A DNA stretch of 64,000 nt from Saccharicrinis aurantiacus (GCF_001660705.2 NZ_LYBV02000038.1:62001-126000); one strand, 5' to 3'. Shown: positions 1 through 9,574, counted from the first letter of the stretch. Notes: generated from the sequence alone by a model not told the origin. Numbers and translations are program-made.

Positions 1-693
1 ATATCTAAGGATAAGAATGGTGTTGAAGTTTATGTCAAGGAAACCAATAACGGTGCCGGAAGAGTGTGGATAGGTGGTTTAGGTGAAGATACATACACTT
101 ACGAACTTTTTGGAACCAATACTTTATCAGGTACAGTTGACTTTACTGCAACTAACAGAACTGTTCGAGTACAGGAAAGCATGTATAATGTAAACCTAGC
201 AGTTATTAATTATGATTCGGGTATTGATATTAAAACAGCAATTGTTTCATTAACTGATGGAGCAGGTAATGATGTTTCATTAACGCAAGTTGATGCCGAA
301 TTTTATCACAATGGAGATGCTTTAACTCCGGGAACATTCTCGTATACAGTTAATGCCGATGGTTTTAATGAAGCAACAGGTTCTTTTGTCTTAGCTGATA
401 TGAATAATATCGACCTCCGCTACATTAAATTAGAGGAAACATCTACTAATATTAGTAATCCAAGCGATTTTGATCATGCAGTTTATCCAAACCCTGCAAC
501 ATCTGTTGTAAATGTTGCAACGCCTGCGGGAAGTGTTGTTTCGTTCTATTCAATTTCGGGTAATAAAGCAAAAGTTATTAATACTACTTCTGAGCTAACA
601 TCAATTAGTGTTACTGATTTGGCTAAGGGCTTATACATTGTAGAAATAGTGAGCGAAGGTTCTAAAATAATTGAGAAGATTCAGATACAATAA
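1..693 (+). CDS. T9SS-exported protein, C-terminal part
   Basis: The reading frame is open from the first base of the window, so this is the 3' part of a longer gene; the GTG/TGG region near base 64 is not a convincing start. The visible ~230 residues hold a beta-rich region with a PEGA/carboxypeptidase-regulatory-like stretch (around 'GTFSYTVNADGFNEATGSF') followed by a type A T9SS sorting domain: YPNPATSVVNV, then SGNKAKV, then GLYIVEI near the C-terminus. The protein is therefore expected to cross the outer membrane through the type IX system and be anchored at the surface or released. The sorting domain closely resembles that of the next gene, so the two are probably paralogous secreted proteins. 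The N-terminal catalytic or binding part lies outside the window, so no enzymatic role can be given. Confidence 0.85.
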   Translation: MSKDKNGVEVYVKETNNGAGRVWIGGLGEDTYTYELFGTNTLSGTVDFTATNRTVRVQESMYNVNLAVINYDSGIDIKTAIVSLTDGAGNDVSLTQVDAEFYHNGDALTPGTFSYTVNADGFNEATGSFVLADMNNIDLRYIKLEETSTNISNPSDFDHAVYPNPATSVVNVATPAGSVVSFYSISGNKAKVINTTSELTSISVTDLAKGLYIVEIVSEGSKIIEKIQIQ

Positions 694-714
694 AAATACA
701 TTGAATAAATATTT

Positions 715-750
715 AAAAGCTGATAAGAGCCACTCTTATCAGCTTTTTTT
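715..750 (+). terminator. Rho-independent terminator
   Basis: A perfect 15-bp stem (715-729 with 733-747), CCA loop and a T run, starting 22 bases after the stop codon of the T9SS gene. Confidence 0.9.
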
Positions 751-888
751 GTTTGTGTTTTGCTTGGTAAAAGGAAATGATTGTTAATGTCTTTTGCTTG
801 TAAGTTATAGGTTGTGAGTAGTGTATAAGTGTGATTATTCTTAAGTACACGGTATTTATTCAGCTATACATATTAACAAAATATCAAG

Positions 889-902
889 TGTTAATTTGTG
901 TA
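889..902 (+). promoter_or_regulatory. Promoter-like 14-mer shared with base 3001
   Basis: TGTTAATTTGTGTA lies 33 bases before the start codon at 935, and the identical 14-mer occurs at 3001-3014 ahead of the ECF sigma gene. It contains TTaaTTTG, one mismatch from the Bacteroidota -7 element TAnnTTTG. Whether it is a housekeeping or an ECF-specific promoter cannot be decided from sequence. Confidence 0.35.
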
Positions 903-934
903 TAAACGTAAGTTGAATAAGTAAAAATTACACT

Positions 935-2602
935 ATGAACAAACAATTACAATTAGTAATGGCAATGGCATTATTGTTACTTTCAGTAAATACTAATGCG
1001 CAATATTTGCAATCAGATTATTATGGATTTGAAGATGCAGATATTAATGGAGATGGATCAAACTTAGCTTTTGGATGGTGGATTACGGCTGATGCTAATA
1101 ACCATATGATACAAAGTAATGAGTTTGCATCAGAAGGTACTTATAGTTTAAAAATTGGGTCAGATGATTATTCGCTTAATGCAGATAAGGAGTGGCGTGC
1201 TGACTGCGGTGCTACAGCAAAAATAGGCTCAGAACCAAGTGTAACAATTCCAGGAGATTATGTGTTATCTTTCAAGGTTTATATACCATCTGGAGACAAT
1301 ACCATTGTAGATAAAATAAAAACTATTTATTCTGACCCTAAGGATAATTATGATGATGGTGTTACAAATGTATGGGCGCAAACGCAATGGGATTTATCAA
1401 GTGTTACTGTTCGTGATGCTTGGGTTACGCTTAGAGCAACTATAAATATACCAACAGTAGGTACAAAAGCAGAAAAACCAAAGCAGATACAGCTTCGTGT
1501 CTTAGGAGATTATCGTCCAAATTCAGGAGCAGGTTATATATATATTGATGATATAAAACTTGAAGATCCAATTGACACTGATAATCCTGATTTTATTATG
1601 GATTACTCTTATTTTGGTTTTGAGTATGGGCCAGATTCTTGGTGGATTAATGAAAAACACAGAACTCATGCAATGCTAAGTACTGATGAAGTAGCTACTG
1701 GAGCTTATGCTTTGGAGGTGATTGCAGATCCTGACTTTGCAGAAGATACAAAATTGCCTGTCTCTTCAACTTCAGGAAAAGGAGGTTACTTTAAGGTAAT
1801 TAGCGGGTCTTATTATGCTGCATCTTTAAAAGTATTTGTAGAGAGTAATAAAACGTATTTTAGCGAATTCTTAACCAACGTGAAAGCAGCCTCTGGATCT
1901 GGTTATCAAACTATAAAGTGGGAAGTGCCTAGTGATATAGCAAGAGATGAGTGGGTTGAGTTAACACAGTTGGTGTACTATAATCCTGATGATGTAGTAG
2001 CTGGTGAGCCTGTTTTAACAGAAATGGCTATGACATTTAATATACCTAACGTAGTTGGTACAAATGTAGGCAGTATGTATATAGATGATATTTCGTTTGT
2101 GAAAACAGAGGCTCACCCTGTAACCTTTACTTTGGTAAGAAACGACAATGGTAATCCTGTATCAGGAGCGTCTGTGTCTATTAATAATCAAAACTACATA
2201 ACCGATAATCAGGGTATGTGCACAACAGATGCGCTTGAAGTAGGAGAGTATTCTTATACAGCTACAAAGAATGGGTTTTATGATGCTACATCAACCATAA
2301 CAGTTTCTGATGCCAGCACTGATTTTACTGTACCATTAACTGCTGATGATGCTACAATGGTAGATGGAAACGAGGATTTTGATTATAAAATATATCCTAA
2401 TCCTGCAAGCGCATTAATTAATGTAGCTTCGCCTGTAGGAAGTACAATTACTATATATTCTATTTCGGGTAATAAAATTAAAGTTTTGACTAATAGTTCA
2501 AGCTTAACTACAATTAATGTAAGCGATATGGCCAAAGGTTTATACATTGTTGAAATTGTAAGTAATGAAACTAAAGTGATTGAAAAAGTACAGATAAAAT
2601 AG
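935..2602 (+). CDS. T9SS-exported carbohydrate-binding-like protein
   Basis: A 555-residue secreted protein. The N-terminus is a signal peptide ending in NTNAQ. Two related beta-sandwich domains follow (about residues 25-215 and 225-390); each begins with a 'YYGFE/YFGFE' strand and ends in 'YIYIDDIKLED' or 'SMYIDDISFVK', the pattern of CBM-like jelly rolls that cap glycan-active proteins. A PEGA/carboxypeptidase-regulatory-like domain (about 395-470, GASVSINNQNY) and a type A T9SS sorting domain (YPNPASALINV ... GLYIVEIVS) end the protein. No catalytic motif is visible, so a glycan- or surface-binding role is inferred. It follows a related T9SS gene and is monocistronic, being bounded by terminators on both sides. 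Confidence 0.85.
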   Translation: MNKQLQLVMAMALLLLSVNTNAQYLQSDYYGFEDADINGDGSNLAFGWWITADANNHMIQSNEFASEGTYSLKIGSDDYSLNADKEWRADCGATAKIGSEPSVTIPGDYVLSFKVYIPSGDNTIVDKIKTIYSDPKDNYDDGVTNVWAQTQWDLSSVTVRDAWVTLRATINIPTVGTKAEKPKQIQLRVLGDYRPNSGAGYIYIDDIKLEDPIDTDNPDFIMDYSYFGFEYGPDSWWINEKHRTHAMLSTDEVATGAYALEVIADPDFAEDTKLPVSSTSGKGGYFKVISGSYYAASLKVFVESNKTYFSEFLTNVKAASGSGYQTIKWEVPSDIARDEWVELTQLVYYNPDDVVAGEPVLTEMAMTFNIPNVVGTNVGSMYIDDISFVKTEAHPVTFTLVRNDNGNPVSGASVSINNQNYITDNQGMCTTDALEVGEYSYTATKNGFYDATSTITVSDASTDFTVPLTADDATMVDGNEDFDYKIYPNPASALINVASPVGSTITIYSISGNKIKVLTNSSSLTTINVSDMAKGLYIVEIVSNETKVIEKVQIK

Positions 2603-2620
2603 TCTAATACTTATCGTAAT

Positions 2621-2657
2621 AAAAACCTCAATGGAATAATTTCTATTGAGGTTTTTT
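2621..2657 (+). terminator. Rho-independent terminator
   Basis: AAAAACCTCAAT (2621-2632) pairs with ATTGAGGTTTTT (2645-2656) and a T run follows, 18 bases after the stop codon of the T9SS gene. Confidence 0.85.
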
Positions 2658-2717
2658 TATTGTTTACAGGCAAGCTTTATCAAAAAAAAGCTCTGCAAGT
2701 CGCGAAAGGACTATAGG

Positions 2718-2930
2718 TTTAGTGAAATATTGGGTATCAACCTGAAATATTAGAGATTTTATTGAAAGGGTAATATCCAATGAAGAAAGGAGTGGGAATA
2801 TCTTGATAAGATTGTACTCCAACATTGAAATATCAGCTTGCAAGTTGATGAGATTAATATGTAGTAGTGAAATATTGGCTTGCTAAATGAAAGGGAGGTA
2901 TTCGTTAATGAAATCATTAAAAATAATGAG
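2718..2930. repeat. Degenerate ~21-bp periodic repeat in intergenic region
   Basis: The 2658-3056 gap holds no convincing gene. TGAAA recurs at 2723, 2743, 2763, 2826, 2847, 2868, 2888 and 2909, that is every 20-21 bases with a 63-base gap between 2763 and 2826. The best-kept units share GAAATATyrGCTTGC (around 2827 and 2868). AGCTTGCAA also appears in the 21-bp array near 42.9 kb, so the two may be related. A 67-codon minus-strand frame here (2759-2962) merely follows the repeat and has no family features. Confidence 0.45.
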
Positions 2931-3056
2931 AGGATAATTGTATTCATGACTCGCAGGTACATTATATAAACCTTCAGACACGATTATATTTACAAATAAA
3001 TGTTAATTTGTGTAAATATTAGTATTGATAGTTTAATTAGTCACCTGATTTTAGAT

Positions 3057-3650
3057 ATGCATTTAGTTCCATTCAAAATTGATTTAGTTTCACTTAAGCG
3101 AGGTAATAAGCATGCTTACGAGGCTATATACTTTGAGTTTTACGATGTTTTATACCACCTAGCACTGCAATATTTAAATAATCAGCAGCATGCACAAGAA
3201 ATAGTGCAAGATGCTTTTTTAAAATTATGGGAGATAAGAGAGAGTATTAACGACAATACTAATATTCGCAACTTCTTATATACCATTGTAAAAAACAATA
3301 GTCTCAACTTTATCAGGAACAAGCAAACGGCGATAAGGCATTATGATATTATACAGCATCATGAGTTGGAAATGCAATACCAATCATTACAACGTATTGG
3401 TGATGAAGTGATGATTGCCGATGAATTACAAATTAAAATAGAAGCAGCCTTAGATAAATTACCAGAAGAGGTGCGAACTGTTTTTGAGATGAGTAGATTC
3501 GAAGACCTAAAGAATGCTGAGATAGCCGATAAACTTGGAATCAGTAAAAAAACTGTTGAGGCCCGAATGACCCGAGCATTAAAACATTTAAAGCTCGAGC
3601 TAAAGGATTATTTGTTGCTATTTCCATTAATATGGCAACAGCTGAGCTAG
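3057..3650 (+). CDS. ECF RNA polymerase sigma factor, no adjacent FecR
   Basis: A 197-residue ECF sigma factor of the type expanded in Bacteroidetes. Region 2 is visible at 'ALQYLNNQQHAQEIVQDAF', followed by LKLWE. Region 4 is the helix-turn-helix around 'LDKLPEEVRTVFEMSRFE' with NAEIADKLGISKKTVEARM. An upstream in-frame ATG at 3000 would add 19 residues without family character, so the ATG at 3057 (MHLVPFKIDLVSL) is preferred. Most such sigma factors in this phylum sit next to a FecR anti-sigma factor and a SusC-like transporter. Here neither is adjacent: the downstream gene is ftsE on the opposite strand, with only five bases between the stop codons. Its regulon is unknown. Confidence 0.85.
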   Translation: MHLVPFKIDLVSLKRGNKHAYEAIYFEFYDVLYHLALQYLNNQQHAQEIVQDAFLKLWEIRESINDNTNIRNFLYTIVKNNSLNFIRNKQTAIRHYDIIQHHELEMQYQSLQRIGDEVMIADELQIKIEAALDKLPEEVRTVFEMSRFEDLKNAEIADKLGISKKTVEARMTRALKHLKLELKDYLLLFPLIWQQLS

Positions 3651-3655
3651 TTAAA

Positions 3656-4381
3656 TTAGTTATCTAGTTCTAGTTCACTTGTTTCAGGTTCTTTTAGTTT
3701 AGCATCCTGACAAAGCAAAGTTCTTCCTTTGTATTTTTTAATAATATTGTAGTTGTGGGTAGCCATTATCACTGTTTTCCCTAACGAGGAAATCTCGTGT
3801 AATAATTTCATTAAATCATCAGTAGTTTCTGGGTCAAGGTTACCTGTTGGCTCATCTGCTAAAATAAGTTCTGGCTCATTTAATAAAGCTCTAGCAATAC
3901 CAATGCGTTGCTGTTCGCCACCAGATAACATGTGTGGTTTTTTGTAACCCTTATGAACCATATCTACCTGTGATAAAACTTCACGGATCCTGATATCCAT
4001 TTCCTTTTTATTTTTCCAACCAGTAGCTTTTAAAACAAAGTTCAGGTTTTCATAAACTGTTCTATCACTCAATAATTGAAAATCTTGAAAAATAATACCC
4101 ATTTTTCGTCTTAAAAAGGGTATTTGTTTTGATTTAATACTCTTTAATTTATAACCAACAGCAAAGCCGTAACCTTCATGCAGCATCAATTCGGCATACA
4201 TGGCCTTTAGTAAACTCGACTTTCCGCTACCAACCTTACCTATTAAATAAACAAACTCACCTTGCTTTACTTCAAGGTTAACATCCTTGAGTATAATATT
4301 TTCGCTGTGTCTGATTAGGGTATTCTTAAACTCAACAATATTTTGGTTGTCGTTTTCTATAGCTACTGCTTGCTTGCTCAT
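3656..4381 (-). CDS. ftsE: Cell-division ABC transporter ATPase FtsE
   Basis: A 241-residue ABC ATPase with Walker A GKVGSGKSS, Q-loop FQDFQLL, signature LSGGEQQR, Walker B LILADEPTGNLD and switch His in ATHNYNI. The DRTVYENLNFVL stretch and overall length fit FtsE, which with the membrane protein FtsX controls septal peptidoglycan hydrolases. No ftsX-like gene lies beside it; separation of ftsE and ftsX is common in Bacteroidota. The start MSKQAVAIEND is the only ATG upstream of the conserved 'IVEFKNTLIRH' strand. It is convergent with the ECF sigma gene and divergent from the TPR gene at 4601. A LolD/MacB-type ATPase is the main alternative. Confidence 0.8.
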   Translation of the reverse strand: MSKQAVAIENDNQNIVEFKNTLIRHSENIILKDVNLEVKQGEFVYLIGKVGSGKSSLLKAMYAELMLHEGYGFAVGYKLKSIKSKQIPFLRRKMGIIFQDFQLLSDRTVYENLNFVLKATGWKNKKEMDIRIREVLSQVDMVHKGYKKPHMLSGGEQQRIGIARALLNEPELILADEPTGNLDPETTDDLMKLLHEISSLGKTVIMATHNYNIIKKYKGRTLLCQDAKLKEPETSELELDN

Positions 4382-4550
4382 ATTTAAAGCTTAATTAAAT
4401 TCTGCTGTGAAAATATAAAAATAATTAGGATTATTCGCGTTCACCCTCCCTAAATTAATAGGTTTAAATATGACTGTATAGAGCTCTTTAATCAACGTGG
4501 ATACTAATAAAACTTTTATATCTTTAGCGCCGTTAAAAAATAAATCATTA

Positions 4551-4565
4551 TGATAATCGTTATCA
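4551..4565. promoter_or_regulatory. Fur-box-like palindrome
   Basis: TGATAATCGTTATCA is a 7-1-7 inverted repeat differing from the classical Fur 7-1-7 consensus TGATAATnATTATCA at one base. It ends 35 bases before the start of the TPR gene at 4601, between divergent ftsE and the TPR/outer-membrane operon. A TAnnTTTG-like element (TATCTTTA, 4519-4526) lies just upstream, so a bound repressor would sit over the early transcribed region. Binding by Fur is inference. Confidence 0.4.
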
Positions 4566-4600
4566 TAGTGAAGAATAGAATGACTTTAATCTTATATTGA

Positions 4601-7600
4601 ATGATAAACATTAAGCAGCTATCCGTAATAGTTCTCACTCTTTTAGTATTCAGTAATATAGAAGCTCAAAAATCATTGGGCGTTGTGCAGCCAATAAATT
4701 TATTTGATGAAGGTGTAGAATTATATCGTCTTGGAAAATATGGTTCGGCACGCGATCAGTTTGAAAAAGCTTTGAAAAATTGGCGCGATGCAGAAACCAA
4801 TCAGTATGCCGAAGCAAAATATTACAGAGCTTTATGTGCTAAAGAACTTGAGAACGATGACGCAACTTATTTGTTTGAGAAGTTTATACATAATCACCCC
4901 GAGAGTAATAAAAAGGATTATGCGTATTTTCATTTAGGAGATCTTCAATTAAAGAACAAAAAATATCGCTCTGCACTTCGTCAGTTCGAAAAAGTAAACT
5001 CTCGAAGTCTCGATAAAGAAACACTTCAAGAATATAAATTTAAGAAAGGCTATTGTCATTTTGAGCAAGAAGAATTTGATGTGGCAAATCGTTATTTTAA
5101 CGATCTGAAGAATATAGATGGTAAATATTACGAAGCTTCCAATTATTATTACGCGCACATACAATATCGCAAAGAAAATTACGACACTGCATTAAAGAGC
5201 TTTAATAAGCTTAACGATTCTCCATCTTTCTCAAAGGTAGTTCCGTTTTATATTGCACAAATATACTTTCTTCAGAAAGAGTATGATAAGGCCATAGAAT
5301 ACGCTTTGCCAATGCTCGATAATGGCAGTAACAAGCGCAAGGCAGATATGTATCGTATTGTTGGCGAAGCTTATTTTGCGAAAAAAGAATATGCCAAATC
5401 AATAGAGTATCTCGAAGAAACCATTCGTTTGTCGTCAAAGGCACGTCGCGAGGATTATTACCACCTTGGTTTCTCTTTCTATTATATGAAGGATTATTCA
5501 AAAGCTGCTGATAATTTATCTCGTGTAACGGGCGAAGCCGATGAAATGTCTCAAAATGCCTTTTATCATTTGGCAGATTGTTATATTAAGTCTGATGAAA
5601 AGAAGCGTGCACGTGTTGCATTTGATGCTGCATCAAAATATAGTTTTGATAAAGATATTCAGGAGGATGCTTTATTTAACACGATTAAATTAAACTATGA
5701 ATTATCGTTTTCTCCGTTTAACGAAACCATCAATTCTTTTCTCGATTTTATTGAGAAATTTCCGAATAGCGATAAAATTGATTTGGCATACGATTATTTG
5801 GGTAGAGTATTCTTAACCACAAAAAATTACAAAAGTGCTTTAGATGCCCTCGAAAATATTCAAATGAAAAATGCGCGTATATACGAGGCGCTTCAGCGCG
5901 TAGCCTATTTTCATGCAATAGATTTATTTACAAACCTTCGTTTTGCTGATGCGATAGATTACTTTTCGTACAGTTTAAAATACAAAACATACAATCATAA
6001 TTTAGAACTTAAAGCTTATTATTGGAGGGGCGAAGCAAAGTATCGATTAAGAAAATATGAAGCTGCAGTTGCTGATTATAATACGTATATTTTAAATCCG
6101 GGAAGCTTTAATACTGAACACTTCGATTTGGCACATTATAATATTGCTTACGCCGAGTTTAAACAGAAAAATTATACAGAGGCTCAATCGTGGTGGCGAA
6201 AATATATCAGTTTAGAAAAAGATAAATCATCTAGGACCATTGGTGATGCCTATAACCGAATTGGAGATTGCTATTTTGTACAGCGCGATTTTAATACCGC
6301 AATTTCTTATTATAATCAAGGGGCTTCTATTTCTAAATCATCTCCCGATTATGCAATGTATCAAGAGGCTATTTCTTTAGGGATTTTGAAAAAGCACGAT
6401 GCTAAAATTGCAGAACTTCAGGATATTGTTCAAAAATATCCAAGTTCGCCCTATGTAGATGATGCCTTATATGAGATGGGACAATCCTATGTAACTATTG
6501 GGAAATATGATGATGCGATTCGAAAATTTAAAACAATTAAAGAAAAGTACCCATCAAGTAGTTATAGTAAAAAGGCGATGCTACAATTAGGTTTGGTTTA
6601 CTATAATAATAACGATTATAATAATTCATTATCCTTTTATAAAAGAGTGATAAATGAGTATCCAAATTCTGAAGAAGCTCAGGCTTCGTTGCAAGGTGTG
6701 AGAAACATTTACATGGATCGTAACGATTTAAATGGATACGTAAAATATACAAAAGGCTTGGGTAGTTTTGCACAAATTGATGTTCGTGAGCAAGATTCAC
6801 TAAGTTATGTTTCTGCTGAAAAATATTATATGGAGGGGAATAGCGAAGCAGCCGTTTCAAGTTTCAGAAAATACCTCGATAAATATCCTCAAGGTTTATT
6901 TGAAACAAATGCCAATTATTATTTGGCTGATTGCTTGTATAAAAAAGGAGCTAAAGCAGAAGCTTTACAGGCCTTTACAAATGTTACTCAGCGCGGTAAG
7001 AATATCTTTTCAGAAGATGCTTTATTACGCAAAGGCGAGATTAGTTTTGGGATGCAAAAATTTGCTGATGCCCTTCAGGCTTTTAAAGAATTAGAAAGTA
7101 TCGCAGAGATTGCTGAAAATAAGGTAGAGGCTCAAATTGGAGTAATGCGCTGTTATAACGAATTAACCAATTACAACGATTGTATTGAAGCTGCCGATAA
7201 GTTAATGCTTAATAATAGGGTAGCTGCTGAAATTGTACGCGAGGCAAGATATCTAAAAGCAAAAGCTTTATTAAATAAAGGTCAGAAAGAATTAGCCATT
7301 GAAGAATTTAAGGTGTTGTCAGAGAGTCCACAAAGTGCTGAGGGCGCTGAATCAAGATACATTGTAGCCAATTATTATTTCGAAAAAGGTGAAAAAGAAA
7401 AGGCTGAGAATGAGGTGTTCGATCTTGCAAACAAAGGCACTTCGCACCAATATTGGTTAGCCCGATGCTTTATTCTTCTATCTGATATATATGAATCGGG
7501 TTCAGAGTATTTTCAAGCTAAGCAATACCTCGAAAGTATTAATGAAAACTATCAAGCAACCGACGATGATATTAAACCAATGGTTAAGGAGCGTTTGAAA

Positions 7601-7663
7601 CTATTGGAAAGAAAAATGGCAGTAGTTAGCGAGCTAAAATCAGACAGTATCACTATTCAGTAA
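4601..7663 (+). CDS. Periplasmic tetratricopeptide-repeat protein
   Basis: A 1020-residue protein with a signal peptide (MINIKQLSVIVLTLLVFSNIEAQ) followed by about twenty TPR helices from end to end, for example 'FDEGVELYRLGKYGSARDQF' and 'DDALYEMGQSYVTIGKYDDA'. Several repeats resemble the YbgF/BamD class that works in the cell envelope. No catalytic domain is present, so a scaffold or assembly role in the periplasm is inferred. The gene at 7689 starts 25 bases after its stop codon and encodes a beta-barrel, so the pair is almost certainly one transcript and may form an envelope complex. A Fur-like palindrome precedes it. Confidence 0.85.
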   Translation: MINIKQLSVIVLTLLVFSNIEAQKSLGVVQPINLFDEGVELYRLGKYGSARDQFEKALKNWRDAETNQYAEAKYYRALCAKELENDDATYLFEKFIHNHPESNKKDYAYFHLGDLQLKNKKYRSALRQFEKVNSRSLDKETLQEYKFKKGYCHFEQEEFDVANRYFNDLKNIDGKYYEASNYYYAHIQYRKENYDTALKSFNKLNDSPSFSKVVPFYIAQIYFLQKEYDKAIEYALPMLDNGSNKRKADMYRIVGEAYFAKKEYAKSIEYLEETIRLSSKARREDYYHLGFSFYYMKDYSKAADNLSRVTGEADEMSQNAFYHLADCYIKSDEKKRARVAFDAASKYSFDKDIQEDALFNTIKLNYELSFSPFNETINSFLDFIEKFPNSDKIDLAYDYLGRVFLTTKNYKSALDALENIQMKNARIYEALQRVAYFHAIDLFTNLRFADAIDYFSYSLKYKTYNHNLELKAYYWRGEAKYRLRKYEAAVADYNTYILNPGSFNTEHFDLAHYNIAYAEFKQKNYTEAQSWWRKYISLEKDKSSRTIGDAYNRIGDCYFVQRDFNTAISYYNQGASISKSSPDYAMYQEAISLGILKKHDAKIAELQDIVQKYPSSPYVDDALYEMGQSYVTIGKYDDAIRKFKTIKEKYPSSSYSKKAMLQLGLVYYNNNDYNNSLSFYKRVINEYPNSEEAQASLQGVRNIYMDRNDLNGYVKYTKGLGSFAQIDVREQDSLSYVSAEKYYMEGNSEAAVSSFRKYLDKYPQGLFETNANYYLADCLYKKGAKAEALQAFTNVTQRGKNIFSEDALLRKGEISFGMQKFADALQAFKELESIAEIAENKVEAQIGVMRCYNELTNYNDCIEAADKLMLNNRVAAEIVREARYLKAKALLNKGQKELAIEEFKVLSESPQSAEGAESRYIVANYYFEKGEKEKAENEVFDLANKGTSHQYWLARCFILLSDIYESGSEYFQAKQYLESINENYQATDDDIKPMVKERLKLLERKMAVVSELKSDSITIQ

Positions 7664-7688
7664 ATTGACCTATTGTAATAAAATCCTT

Positions 7689-9464
7689 ATGAATTCAACA
7701 TACATCAATAAAATATCAATCTCAATTTGTTTCATTGTTTTATCAGCAAATTTATTTGCTCAAGATGATGTAAATAAAGATGTGAAAGTAGTGCGAGAAT
7801 ATACGCCTATTATATCTGATGCTTTTAAAATAAATGAGCTACCCAATGCTGAGGATGACAGTAATCAGCCTAACATGGATTTTGATTACGAAATACTTAC
7901 CAAAGCAATGTCATCGGGTATAAGTATTGAGCCAATTACAGCAGCTAAATTAAAACCAGAACATAAAACGATTCTTGATAAGTCTTATGCCAAAGGTAGT
8001 TTAGGAAATTATACTACTGTTAATGGTGAGTTGTACTATAACATATTAAGGTCGAAAGATTATGCATTAGGATTAAATGTGGCGCATACCACTTCAATGG
8101 GCAAAGTAACATTAGAGGATGATACTAAATCAGAAGCACCTTTTCACGATACTTATGCATCAATGTATTTTCGTCGTTTTCTTAAAAAGAGCACCTTTTC
8201 TTTAGATGCTGATTTTTTACATAATGTATACCGATACTATGGATATCAAACTATTGATGAAGCGGCTAAATACACCAGTAACATTGGAAATAATGTATTA
8301 GGTAGTGATTTATTGCATGATGATAGACAACGCTTAAGTGGCTTTAAAACCACACTTGGCTTTAATAACAAAGAAATAGAAAGTAAGGATACTCCATATA
8401 GCATTAAACTAAATCTGGGTACATTCTCAAACGTAACTGGTGTGAGCGAAGGAAATATAGGTATACAGGGTGATGTTAAGTTTCTTGTGTCTAAAAACCT
8501 ATCGGTAAACATTGATGGTGGTTTTGATTATTTTGGTGCTTCAGTTCCTGATTCTGACGAGATTTATCAATTTAACGAACGCAAAATGACTGTTGCCAAC
8601 TTGTCTCCTAATATTGAATACGGATTTGATATGGGTAGCATTAGGATAGGATTTGATATGTTTGCTCAAACGGGAGTTGATGGTGAAAATGTTGGCGATG
8701 ATTTTAATATTGCGCCTCATATCGAGGGTGATTTAGTTATTGCTGAAGGTATCGTAACTGCTTTTGGTGGTGTAAAAGGAGATTATTTTGTAAATAATTA
8801 CGAAAAAATGCAGCGCGAAAATCAATTTATAGCAGCGGATCAAATGGTAGCTAATAGTTTTCATGGCTTACATTTATTTGGTGGTGTAAAAGGAAATTTT
8901 AGCTCATCGGTAAGTTTTGTAGCGCGTGTCGATCATTCTGTTTTTACTAATGAGCATTTTTATGTAAATAGATCTTATAGTACTTTTATTCCAGAGGATG
9001 CTAATGTTCTAAAATTTACCCATCAAACCAACTTATTTGATGTTGTGTATGATGATGGTAATTTGTTTAGTGCTTCAGGAGAATTGAAATATGAGCCTAC
9101 TAAAAAGTTAAATGTGTTGTTTTTTGCAAAATACAATGGATGGAACTTAAATGATTTAGAATACGCTTGGCATAAACCAGAAGTTGAGATAAATGCACGT
9201 GCAAACTTTTCTCCAATGGAAGATCTTTGGATTACTATCGGCTTGAATACTCAAGGTAAAAGATATGCTTATGATGCAGCAACTAATGAAGCTAAAGAGT
9301 TAGCTGCTGTTTATGACTTTAATGTAGGAGGGCAGTATTTCATCAGTTCTAAATGGAATGTATTTGCTAACATTAATAATATGTTTGCATCAAAGTATTA
9401 CCAATGGAATGGCTACCCGATGCAACGCCTTAATATGCATGTAGGGGTAGGTTATAGTTTCTAA
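7689..9464 (+). CDS. Outer-membrane beta-barrel protein, TonB-receptor-like
   Basis: About 591 residues. The ATG at 7689 gives MNSTYINKISISICFIVLSANLFAQ, a clear signal peptide; a TTG at 7665 would add eight residues ahead of it and is not preferred. The mature N-terminus carries 'VKVVREYTPIISDAFKI', a motif I associate with a family of Bacteroidota outer-membrane proteins. The remainder alternates polar and aromatic residues in strand-length runs and ends in an aromatic residue (VGVGYSF), as expected for a barrel. No plug domain or TonB box is obvious. The close upstream TPR gene suggests a joint envelope function; the substrate is unknown. Confidence 0.75.
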   Translation: MNSTYINKISISICFIVLSANLFAQDDVNKDVKVVREYTPIISDAFKINELPNAEDDSNQPNMDFDYEILTKAMSSGISIEPITAAKLKPEHKTILDKSYAKGSLGNYTTVNGELYYNILRSKDYALGLNVAHTTSMGKVTLEDDTKSEAPFHDTYASMYFRRFLKKSTFSLDADFLHNVYRYYGYQTIDEAAKYTSNIGNNVLGSDLLHDDRQRLSGFKTTLGFNNKEIESKDTPYSIKLNLGTFSNVTGVSEGNIGIQGDVKFLVSKNLSVNIDGGFDYFGASVPDSDEIYQFNERKMTVANLSPNIEYGFDMGSIRIGFDMFAQTGVDGENVGDDFNIAPHIEGDLVIAEGIVTAFGGVKGDYFVNNYEKMQRENQFIAADQMVANSFHGLHLFGGVKGNFSSSVSFVARVDHSVFTNEHFYVNRSYSTFIPEDANVLKFTHQTNLFDVVYDDGNLFSASGELKYEPTKKLNVLFFAKYNGWNLNDLEYAWHKPEVEINARANFSPMEDLWITIGLNTQGKRYAYDAATNEAKELAAVYDFNVGGQYFISSKWNVFANINNMFASKYYQWNGYPMQRLNMHVGVGYSF

Positions 9465-9574
9465 AAAACTCATTTACTTAAGTTAAAGAAAAGTGGTTTA
9501 AGCTGCTAAAGTGAGATTCGGTTTCTTTAAAGAGTAATTTTCCGAATTACAGGCTTGTCAAATCAATGTATCCG

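Noticed and set aside
2759-2962. 67-codon minus-strand open frame
   Set aside because: It follows the ~21-bp periodic repeat, has no family resemblance and no promoter or start context; treated as a by-product of the repeat.
5211-5501. 96-codon minus-strand frame inside the TPR gene
   Set aside because: Antisense to a clearly coding TPR protein; composition is that of a shadow frame.
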